Source of the DNA: Channa striata
Lineage: Eukaryota; Chordata; Actinopteri; Anabantiformes; Channidae
Reading direction: 5' to 3'
Assembly (NCBI GenBank): GCA_033026295.1
Contig: CM065185.1
Coordinates: 7,688,001-7,752,000, forward strand
Length of the DNA: 64,000 nt
Made by a program: the position numbers and the translations under genes. A model generated the notes under the pieces. The model had not been told where the DNA came from, ran no database searches, and saw nothing but the letters and a program-made list of their open reading frames with translations. Positions 1 to 10,900 of the stretch are shown here, piece by piece (within the stretch, counting starts at the first letter, position 1; every line of letters starts with the position of its first letter).

Positions 1-75
1 TGTGTACATTTAATATGTCTACATTTAGTTTGTGTAGACTTGTATAAGTAAAAGCTCGCTATATGGCGTTTGTAC

Positions 76-169
76 CTGAAAGTCCTCGTTTTGGCAAATT
101 TCTCTTGTAATCAATCGGACCATAGCCTCCCGAAGGAGGCATGTCCTGCTTCACCTTGGACCCCGCCAT
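76..169 (-). CDS. ndufa13: NDUFA13 (GRIM-19), first coding exon only
   Basis: The minus strand encodes 31 codons starting MAGSKVKQDMPPSGGYGPID, then an arginine/lysine-rich stretch ending RGLS, and stops at a canonical splice donor (CAG|GTACA, exon end at 76) in phase 1. This is the N-terminus of NDUFA13/GRIM-19, a single-pass accessory subunit of mitochondrial respiratory complex I; the transmembrane helix follows in later exons. The remaining exons lie left of the window, so the gene is partial. The ATG at 169-167 sits in the context AAGATGGCGG, a YY1-type motif. The neighbour gatad2a is upstream on the same strand, as expected from the human GATAD2A-TSSK6-NDUFA13 order; no tssk6-like ORF is visible between them. 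The exon is too short for an ORF scan. Identification rests on family recognition. Confidence 0.95.
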
Positions 170-280
170 CTTCCCCCGACTGTCTCCACAACACGGCGGT
201 GACGTCACTCACCTACTCTTCTTCTTCATCCTGTTTTTCTTACGGTGGCGCTCTACTGCCCCGGCAGACCACGTGGAAGT
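161..280 (-). promoter_or_regulatory. ndufa13 core promoter/5'UTR with YY1, CRE and E-box motifs
   Basis: Just upstream of the ndufa13 ATG on the minus strand are a YY1-type AAGATGGCGG over the start codon (163-172), a perfect palindromic CRE GTGACGTCAC at 199-208 and an E-box CCACGTGG at 269-276. This arrangement is typical of nuclear genes for respiratory-chain proteins. The transcription start was not determined. Confidence 0.6.
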
Positions 281-1009
281 ATTTTAGAAACAAATCTGCC
301 ACGATGTGTTTTATAAAAGATTTTCAAACCAACATTTTGTGTTTGTTTAATAACATGTACTTCCAGATATGCAGATGTCCATTCAGGCTAAATTTGGTGT
401 AGTGAATATCAAAAACTGATTGCAGTTTTTGTACTTGAATTTTATCAAAACATACCTGTATACTTGTTTAAGGTTATGTTACACTTATTTCATGAGATTG
501 GAAAACACACACACACACACACACATACATATAAATAAATCTTTCACATCACTTCACATCTGCTACTGTTTCCATATGCTTAATGCCGTTTCCATTGTCC
601 TCTTCTAGGAAAGATCACTGCAGGGCAAGCCACCTCTTGCTTTTCTTTCCTCTTTGAATCGGGGCATACCAATTTAATAATCTAATGTTCTCAAATGATG
701 CTGGGCTATCATTCACTCTAAAAAATTAATTAAAACCCAAGTGCAGATCAGGAAATTATACCAAACAAACTATACTCTCATAACAAAAGAGTAAAAAACC
801 CTAAAAATTTAGCTAGAAAGGTACAACCAATAATTATTCATACATATTTTTCACTCGTTCACAGAAATGACAAACGTGTTTAAAATTTATATTTTTTTAA
901 TATTTCTTTAGGAGCTAGGAAAAAAGTAAAACCAAATAAAGTTTAACATAAGTGTGCACAATGCAATTAAGATCAATAAGCAGAAAAAATATGCAATACA
1001 TTAAGGGGA
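281..1009. other. Spacer between gatad2a 3' end and ndufa13 promoter
   Basis: AT-rich spacer with a (CA)n tract at about 505-526. I see no coding exon. Small ORFs here do not resemble any protein I know. Confidence 0.5.
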
Positions 1010-1026
1010 ACAAGATAAAGATGATC

Positions 1027-1032
1027 TTTATT
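1027..1032 (-). terminator. Candidate gatad2a polyadenylation signal (AATAAA)
   Basis: AATAAA on the minus strand, 966 nt past the gatad2a stop codon. It is the most distal plausible signal before the ndufa13 promoter, so the 3'UTR probably runs from 1997 to about 1010. The 90-codon ORF at 1695-1967 lies inside this UTR and looks non-coding. Confidence 0.45.
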
Positions 1033-1997
1033 CCAGGGTCTTGATAGATGGTTTGTGATCTTGTTAAGCATTCTTGTTAAGCTCTGCAAATGCCGCATAT
1101 TGCATGGACTGTGGTTGAACAAGTTGGAGGAAAGATCTCTGGCTCCAGTGTGGCAAATTTAGCTCCTTCAGAGTTTTCGTTCTCTCTGCAATGGCGTAAC
1201 ACTCAAAAAATAATCTTACAACGTTGACATATATATAAAATAAGTAAATTACAGATGGTAATTACAGATGAATTAGGAACACCACCATGCTTCTTCAGCT
1301 ACGGTGCAAAATGAATAAAGGGGTTAAGGGTAGGCATGCTGTTAACAGGAAGAAAAACAAAAGCTACAATAAAATCTTCATTTGTGAAAACAGTATAGTG
1401 ACTGAATTTTAACATCAATTAATGTAATAACTTACTGTAAATACAAAATAAATTCAAACCTTTAACTAACAGGGGTGATGTACTGAAAACTTTACAATTC
1501 TGTTATTTAGTTTTTTTTCTTAAAATAACGGTATATTTGTTGAATATTAAATCTTGGGTATGACTACAGCCTTCCAAGTGTCAAAAGGTTGGATCACTTT
1601 GACCCACATCGTGGCAGAAAGGGCTTATAACCCCAAAAAAAAGAGTACTTTTTTCTTTTTTTTGAACTGAAGAACTGAATGCAGACAAAAACCATTATTT
1701 AATTACAGCGTGTGTAGAACAGAAGTACCCAGAGGGAAGCCCTTCAAGTATCTTAAGTTTTTTTCTTTTCCCCAATAAAATCAAAATGGTTTCTGGATAA
1801 TAACCAAAAAAAAAACGAACCTCAAAAGAAACAATACAAACTAAGAAAACTAAAACAACAATCATACAAATGTAAGGAAGGAACATTTCTTCACTTTGAG
1901 ATTGCATTTGCTTAACAGTCCTCCAGGGGATGCTGTTGACCTCAATGGACTTGAGGAACTTGGACAAAAACTAGTAATGAATAGAAGACTATTTAAA

Positions 1998-4900
1998 TTA
2001 TTTCCATGTGTTTGCAGTCTGCGAGATTGACGAGCGAGAGGGGATCATGTCCAGCAGGTACTCCCTCTGACGAGCGTCTACAGTGGCTGACGTCTTGTGA
2101 CCTGTCAGGCTTGGGTTTACATAGGCCATAGTCACTCCTGTGAACATGCAACACAGCAGCAGGTCAGGATGTGGAGAAAGCTAAAAACCGTTAGATTAAC
2201 ACTTTTTGATTGAATAAGAAAAAACAGCATGATTTTGTGTAGCACTGGAATTTGTAGTCACCCATGACCACATGAAACACAAACAGACACAAATGGCAAA
2301 CTGTCACAATCTACTCTGATGTAAAACAGTAACACCCAGGGAAACATTAGAAGCCACCAAACACAGGGACTTGAGTAGGCAGATGGAAATAATTTGCAGA
2401 GGGGGAACTGGAAAGTAGGATTGCCTTGTCCGAAAACATTTCCTCCCTAAGTGAATGTATCTGTATTGTGTGTGATTAGATTGTTTAGACCTTTTTTAAA
2501 AAGAGAAAAAGTTTGACCTAGAAAGTTCAAGGATTGCTTTTGGACCAGACAGGAATTTGAGAGAGAGCTGACGTCAGGCGCCAGAGTTGGGCTGGTATTA
2601 TTGTGAGTCTACCTGTGTTGCTGTTGCTCTGCTTCCTCCATGCAGTGGATGAGGAACTACCTCCGCTGATATTCCTGCTGCCGCCGATTCCACTGCTGCT
2701 CACCTTTGAACTCTGGACAGAGCGGTGGGAAACATGGGCATGCTTACCTGGCCGGCTGACCAAAGCTGCGGCCACCACTGCACTCTGCAGCTGAGAGGAG
2801 GAAGAGAAGGAGTGGGGGACACCCCTCACCCCCATTGATGAGACACCATGGGACCGCTGGCCCTGGGAGCTCTGATGAGAGTTTAAACGCAGAGAGGGCT
2901 TTTGAGTTATAGGGTCTTTGACTTGACAAATTTTGCCTTTAACAGAACCAAACAAAACAGATTTCAACCTGCTTGATGGAGTGATGGTGAAGGATGTTGG
3001 CTCCTTGGCTGGCCTGGTGGTGGTGCTGGAGGGAGGACACTCTGACCTGAGACTGCTTCAGATGTCCTGCTTTCATCGATGAAGATGAAGAGGATGAGGA
3101 GCTACTGTGGGGGATTGATGAGGATGTCTGCTGAATTAGTCGCTGATCTATTTCCTGCTCTTGTTGCAGCGCTTTGACAAAAGCTGCTTTCAGCCTATTG
3201 GTATGCTCAGTTTTCAAAGCCTTTTTCTGATTGGATGACATACAGTCTTCACAGAGCACAGCCCCGCCTTTAGTCTTGTCTTGCCTCCAGCGGCAGGTGA
3301 AGTCAGTGTTGCACTGAGTGCAGATGAAGGGGTCTCTGACAAAAGGTTTGGACAGTGGTAAACCTGTCTTTCCTAAATAGAGACATGGCAAAGCGAGAGA
3401 CACTCATCAAAAGGGCACAAAGTATGGCATAAAAGTAGTAACTATGCACAAATAGTCACATGTACATATTTTTATTTCAAGATAATGGTGGGGTTGTTCT
3501 AACTATATTATAATGTTTTTAAAGTAGGTAGTAACATTACTGATGCTTATTTTCCTAATATGCCTATGTACTGTATGTAAACAAAAGCTAATAAAAAACG
3601 CACCCCTGTGGATGGTATCTAGCAGGTTCTGAACCACCTCTTCCAGTCCCACTAAGTAGATGAACTCATTATTGGCTGCTGAGGGCAGGAAGTTAAACTC
3701 TGGTGCAGGGGGCTTAGGTGGGGGGATCTCCAGGAGAGTCTTCTCCAGTTGTTTTCGCAGGGCAAGTTTAGCTGCAGCTTGGCGGCTGGCTGGAGAGTCG
3801 TTCACGCTAACCACAGACACGCTGCTGCTTCCTGAGGAGGAGCCCTTCAAACTTGATGATGAGGCCTTGGGAAAGAAATTAAAATAAGACACAAGACAGG
3901 CGTAAATATCCAGTCAGGACCAGGGCTGCTGGTATCAATCAACTACAAGGTGTTTAATAATTACTAGTAACTCCGACCAGCAGCCATTGTGTACAATGAC
4001 TTTAATCTGTCAGGAGAGAAGAACAGTTTTACCTTGTAGTAGCACAGACCACTCACCTGGAGTCCTGTTACGAACATATAAAACATCTATGTGACCCTTT
4101 AAATTAAATAAATGCATACATTTTTGTGTAACAATTCATGTACATGTGCATACAATTATGTGCTAACTTAATGTGCAGCTTCTTCTGATTATCCACCCAA
4201 CATGCACCTATTTACAGGGCATTATTACACTACAGTATATAACTTGGCCATAATCTGCTTTTGTGATTTTGTAAAGTGACTGCTGCAAACCTGCAATTTC
4301 CCTTTGGAAATAACACCTACCTAACAATAAAGAGTTGGGCCATCTGTAGTTCATTTTACAGTATACTTTGGCAAATTATAGAACAAGCCATTTCAAGACA
4401 ACATCTCTGGGGTTTTCGATATTTTACAGTCCTGCGTACGTCTTAGAAGTCACAGTTAAGTTATGGCCTCTGCTGATTTTACCGTGCAGTAGTTGACCGC
4501 TCTTAATATATGAGATTCATGCTGCTTCCTACTAAGCTCAACCAGTGGTGGTACTAAAGTACTCAAAAACTGTACTCAGGTAAAAGTCCAAATAAACAAA
4601 TAATAATTTACTCTCGTAAAAGTAAGTACATGATTTATATTTATATACACGTATCAAAACTTAAAAGTACTTCACTATTTTTTCTCTATCCTTTTCAGTG
4701 GCCCAGTGCTGCTTTGTGTTTGGGGGACACCAATTAGTGGTAATACACATAAATTATGGGTTGAAGCTTATTATCTATATGATGTGATGCTTTTGTCAGT
4801 TTTATATTTGTAAACTACTCATGTTGAGTGAGGACGAAGAGGAAGGCAACACCGGGTTCTAGTTCAGGAAGCCAAAGAGTAAAATTACTGCATACCAGCT

Positions 4901-7900
4901 CACTTTAAGTACTGCTAATATCTCATATAAATCTTTTAAGACTATCGAAGGAGAGACTGACACTAAGCCTGTCTCTCTAGTGACTTGTTTTCCATGTAAA
5001 CAAAATGGAAAAAGTGGTTTATTATGAAATGTAAAGTAACGCAACTTGAATTGAAATGAAACTAGAAATGCAGTAAAATAAAAAGTAGACATGTAGTGGA
5101 GTTAAAGTCAAAGTAGCCATAATGAAAGCTACTTAAGTAAAATACAGATACGCGATAAATGTACTTTACAGTTTCCACCACCGAGCTCGACGAACGTTAA
5201 GCCACCTATTCAGTCAGCCGACAGCTAACACGGTCGACGTTAGCTAATACTACAGCTAATGTTACCTTCAATTTCTGTTCATCCATTCTCCGAAAAAACT
5301 TGTTGGAAAAAGTTATTGACAACTGTGACACGTTGACACTAGTCACTCATGGTCTTAGCCAGATATTATTTGAAGTAGACTAAAATTAAATTATTAACAG
5401 TAGTTAATCGCATGACGTCACGCTGTTTAAGACGTCGAAAGAAATGTAGACTTGGCTAACATTAGGCTAATGTTAGCGTTAACTAGTACGAGCTTAGTTA
5501 GCTACAGATTACCTTCACTTCCTACTAGCTTTCTGATTGGTTATAAAGTGCGAAGCTACAGTGCAATCCCCATAACTTTACAATAATATTTCAAATGACA
5601 AAGTCAATTTATCTCATAGAACACCTGAGCAGGAGGATAATTTGATTTTTCACATTCATGATTGCTTTCACCACTGCAATAGAAATTAATGGTGTTTTAT
5701 ATTTTTTCAAGCTTTCCACCTGTACATTTAACACTAAGCAAGTAAAATCTTAGCAAAGTGCAAATACTTCTATCGGATGTTTTAGGACATATAGAAATAC
5801 CTTTTTGTCTTACCAAATACTACTACTACTTCATGTATTGATTATGTGTAATGTAAGTATTGCAAGATATTTGTCACTTCATGGAAATGTGAACTTTAAC
5901 TGTAGGTTTAAAGCGTTTTTCAAGTTTCCACCATATATTTATAAGTTACATACTGGACCACAATAAGAGATAAGCACTGCTCACAGAGGACAGAGATTTA
6001 CGGTGAGCACAGAGAAAAGTTCCTAATAGAAGAGATGAATGTGAAAACAGCTTCATCACTGTGCACCATGAAGGTCACAGCCTTTGATGGGAAAATGCGT
6101 TAGAGGTTATTTATTATCTTTTATTTTTTTTAAACTTGGAAGCACCTATGAGATACTGACCAGGGTGTTACCACTACTGCCAACTCTGATGAGGCCTGGC
6201 TGGACTATGCCTCTCTGTCCCTGGGCTGTAGGGGCTGAGGTCCTGGTGCCTAACAGCAGAGGAGGAGGTCCAGAACCTGAGCCTCCAGAGGCAGCCAACT
6301 GTTGCTGCTGCTGCTGTTGGCGAAGAGCCTGGATCTGCTGTGGAGATACAGAGATGGGCTAACCAGGACAATGAGAGGGACAACACACAGGGACATCACA
6401 GACAGGTAGTGGGGGACAAGGGTTGGACATCAAAAAGCACCAAAGCAAAGGGCACACACAAAGGGAGAGAGGCGCAAAGAAAGATCATAAGTCTTATTTT
6501 AGTCTAAGTTTAAGTGTAATTATTTCCTTGCACTTTGATTTTGAGATTAAAACACAGCGTGACTGACTGGTTCATAACTATTAGAACAATGATAAGTTTT
6601 TTAGCATTTGGGCTCTGTACACTACCATGATGGATTTGAAATGAAACATTTAACACGTAAGCAAAGTCATCCAGCTTTAATTCAATAGGTTTGACTAAAG
6701 TCTGGTATTACTCAGGAATTGCTGCCATTTTTATACACACATCCCCATTTTTTGTGGCTCACGAATAACACAACAAACCACCATCATTACAAAGTTAATT
6801 GTTTCCTTGAATACTTGAAAGAAATTCAGACATGACCAAATTCTGCATTTCCTCCTTGAGATGCTTTGTAAGGCAGTTGGTGGGCCTGCCTTCAGCTGGT
6901 ATTGTTTGTGGGTCTTTCTGGCTTCGGTTTTGCCTTAAGTAAGTGAAAAGCTGGTCTACTGGGTTGAGATCAGGTGAATGACTGAGCCAGAAAAGAATAT
7001 TTAATTTCTTTGCCTTGAGAAACTCGTGGCTAGCTTTCAATGTGTGTTTCAAGTTATTATCCATCTGCAATGTGAAGCGGTGTCCTATCAGTTTTGCAGC
7101 ATTTTGCTGACTCCTAGCAGAGATTATCTCTCTACACTTCAGAATTCCTCCTGCTACTTTTATCAGCAGTCAGATGATCAATGAACACCAGTGATGCATT
7201 TTCACTGGCAGCCCTACATGCTCGTGCCATAAAAGTGCCTCCACCACAAATGAGGCACTAGCTAAGTCTTATCCAGACTTTTTGCGCTTAAGCATTACTA
7301 GTTGTATACACCTTGTTGTGAAGTCTCTGTATTTTATTCATATAGCCATTTATTGACTGTAGACTTTGACAATGAGACACCTTCCTCCTCAAGAATCTTC
7401 TTGACTCAGTAAGATGTTGCGAAATGTTCTTTTTCACCATTAGAATAATCCTGCTGTCAACCAATTCAGATGTCTTTTAGGCCTAATTCCTTCTGCTTGA
7501 GAATAATTTAAACTGCTGTATTGACCACTCTGTGGTAGGTTTATTTTCTTTTTAAATCCTAATAATTGCCTCCTTCACGTGCATAGACACAACTCTTTGA
7601 ATCTCATGTACAGAGTTTCAGTAAACATCTAATAAAGGTAAATGTGGCCATCAGAATCACTTCTAGGCCTGCCTGAATGGTTATGAAGTAACAAGCAAAC
7701 AGGCCATATCTGACCATGGAACTGCTTGGCAGCTATTTGTTCCATTGTTCCACTTTTGTTCTAAAACAATGGGAATGTTTGTGTGTAAATAGTTGTAATT
7801 CCTAAAGGGTTAAGGTGTACAGATGACAAATGCCAGAAAACTCATCATTGTTGCAACATTTATGAACCTAACTGTATCAATATTTAAACATGTAAAATTT

Positions 7901-10900
7901 AAATTTGTGTGTGTGTGTGTGTGTGTGTCTCTTTAAAGCCTTCGGTGGACAACTTTGTTTAAATACCATTGTAGTGAGGACAATTTGGCTGGTCCACACA
8001 AATGGCCTTCTGAGGGTCAAGACTGGGTTTTAGGTTCAGGGTTAGAATTAGGTTTTGGTTAGTGTTAGGCATTCAGTTGTCATGGTTAGGGTTAGGGTAA
8101 GGGGCTAGGGATTGTATTATGTCAACATGTCTCCTCACAAGTATAGAAAGACAGACATATACAGTATGTGTGTGTATGGTAGTATTAATATCCCTTACCT
8201 GTGCCCCTCTAACCAGAGGTGGCATGATGATCTGGGAGCCATGCTTGGATGACACCTGCTGCCCTCCTCTAACTAGCGGCGGAGGGATGACTGTGCCTGA
8301 AGTCCTGCCTGTCAAAATCTGGTCAGAGAAAACCACCATCAGAAAACTATATTTGGACGTCAATGTCTTATTGATGTGCTGCCTAAATTTATGTGATGTA
8401 TTAGTGCATAAACCTGCTGAGAGCCTTTATTGCTTGTTATTGTTCCTCGAATTAGAGGAGGAGGAGCAGATGAACTGGATAAATTTGAGGGCTAAAAAAA
8501 AAAAAAAAAAAAAACAATAGATCAGAAGAAGATAGTAAAACTTGTAAGTGTTTGTGCGTCTTTGTGTAAATGTGGTTGAAAACGATTACTCACCTTCTGG
8601 AGACTGTCCCTCTGTATCTGGCTCTGTCGGAGTTTCTTAAGCAGCACCAGCTTGGCCTCCTCCAGTCTCAGCTCCTCCTTCAGCTGCTTAATGATGCGCT
8701 CCCTCTCCTCTGGGCTGCTCTTCTACAATCGACAGGTACTAACATCACTTACACAACTCCCGTTACAAAACACATAAACGCTTTCCAGAAACTGAAATGT
8801 TGAAAACATGTCATTATTAAAAGCTGTGGGACATTAGGAGCTGCTCTGGCTTGGAGCATCACTGAAATAACTACAGTTCAACCAACAGCACTAAGGTTAG
8901 AAATAACACGTTCATACAAAGTCCCAACTCAACAAACATGGAGCATCCATGTTAAACATGTCAAATTTAAAACACTCAGACACTTTGGTCACGATGCATG
9001 ATGTCTAGCTTGTGTTTTTGTCTTACCATGAGAAGGTCTGTGTCCAACTCTTTAAAGTGGCTGAGGCCATTCACTGGTGGACTGGGAGACTCATTATCCG
9101 ATAAGATGATGACATCATCATCTTCAGGGGATGGAGGGCGCTTCTCTTTTTTGATGCTGCAGAAGAAAACAGAAATACTCTATTACTATTTCAATATTTA
9201 TAAAATAATTAGTCACAGTATTATGGTGGACATGGGACAGCAAAGGCATTGATCTGCAGATTCACAGCCTTGTAGTTGTAATGCTGTAAGTTTTAATGCA
9301 CTGTGTGTGCGTTTTCCCCACGCTGCCCTTCACTTCCTTATGCACATTATGAACTAAAAGATTACATAAATTTTGTCAACATTACTAAAATAGAAGCATG
9401 TGTGAAATTATACACATGTACTTTTATTACTGTCGAAAACAAGTAAGTTAATCTGTTTTTTAACCACTTAACATTAAATTTTCCCCTTATCAACACTGTC
9501 CAACATTGCCTTTACTGAAACTTTGTGGTATGAACTATTTAGACACTGGAAATGTGGCTGCACAACAGTCCATCAAGTTAAGATACTTTAGGTGTTCTGT
9601 GCATTTTATACACCTTTAGCCAAAATTCAGCCAAATTCAGAAATTAGGCATTATTTTAGAATATTTGTATATCTACTACAATTTAAATTGTCATAAAGTG
9701 TTTTTCTTAGTGATCCAGTGGGGTTGAAGAGGATCAGAATCTTTTATGGCTGCTGGAGGCAAAATGAAGAAGTATACCTCCCACATTTATAAGTTATGAC
9801 CATGATCTGCTCCAATCTGATTTAACAAGTTCAGACATATCCCCACACAGCTTAATGCTTCTCCAACAACAACAACAACATTACAGTCCTAAAATACCAG
9901 GAGGGGCTAGGTGGGACTTAAAGCCCCAGTAAAAGTGTTTCAAGTCACAGCGAAACAGCTGTTTGATAGAACGTATTTCCTGTTGAAACAGGATATTGTG
10001 GCTGGGCACAGCAGGCATCAGATGCATTTGGGGTGACCTGCATAGGGCTGAATACATCATACAGAACATGCTAAGAAAATTAAATCAAGTGGGAATGTGG
10101 ATCAACCCACTCCCCACACATTACATCTACTGCAAAGCAAGTAGTTTAGCTGCAGGCTATGTGTGAGAGCAGATGACCTAGATTCTTTGACTAGTGGCAC
10201 ATAGAAACTGAAGAACATGAGTAATGTTCCTATGTTCATATATATAAAAAAAAACAAGGGTGACCTTGTGATTACACAGATTATGCACTTTTATGAAGCA
10301 CAAGAAATCGTTAAAGTCGACACATGACAACATGAGGCCTGCCACTTCGATCTGTCCTCCATGTTTGTGTGTATGTGTGGGTGTGTGTATATTAGTCTCT
10401 CCTCAGGGCTTAGCGCCATCATCACTTCCTGTGGATTAATCACTACTCTTCCAAAGAAGTCACATGACCTCAAAGTCATCATCACGTGACACCCTCACTT
10501 TTCCTCCCACCCTCCCCTCACTGTTCCTTCCACTGTGGAAACCATGGTAACAACCGGCTGGAACCGGTTTGTGACACACAGCTTCATTTTGTGTGAGGGG
10601 AGTTTTTAGGGTTCAGGTGGTAAATGGGGGGAAAATGGAGGTAGACTAAAAAGATAAAGTTAAACATCACTTCACACCTACCACTCCCATAGGTTTAAAA
10701 ACACCTGAGTCATATCATTAACTTTAAGTATTTTTTGGTCTATTTAGATTGAAATTAATTTCCCGCGTATAATAAAAAATTTAAAAAAAAAGCTTGAAGA
10801 GAACAAGCTTCTAGTCTCTCACAACTTAGTTGAAGTTTCCTGTTTATTCACACTTTTATGTTCTGAAGGGAGTTTACAATGTGCCGTTCCTCACCCTCTG

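Noticed and set aside
170..1026. Possible tssk6 between gatad2a and ndufa13, as in mammals
   Set aside because: No kinase motif or long ORF in either strand; the retrogene is absent here.
1695..1967. 90-codon minus-strand ORF
   Set aside because: It lies between the gatad2a stop codon and its polyA signal, is AT-rich and resembles no protein; taken as 3'UTR.
3990..4125. Minus-strand open stretch reading like HIDVLYVRNRTPGEW
   Set aside because: Short enough to be open by chance, weak acceptor, no known protein, and not needed for any gatad2a junction.
8030..8110. Telomere-like GGTTAGGG words
   Set aside because: Degenerate and inside a dispersed repeat next to an exon; not an interstitial telomere array.
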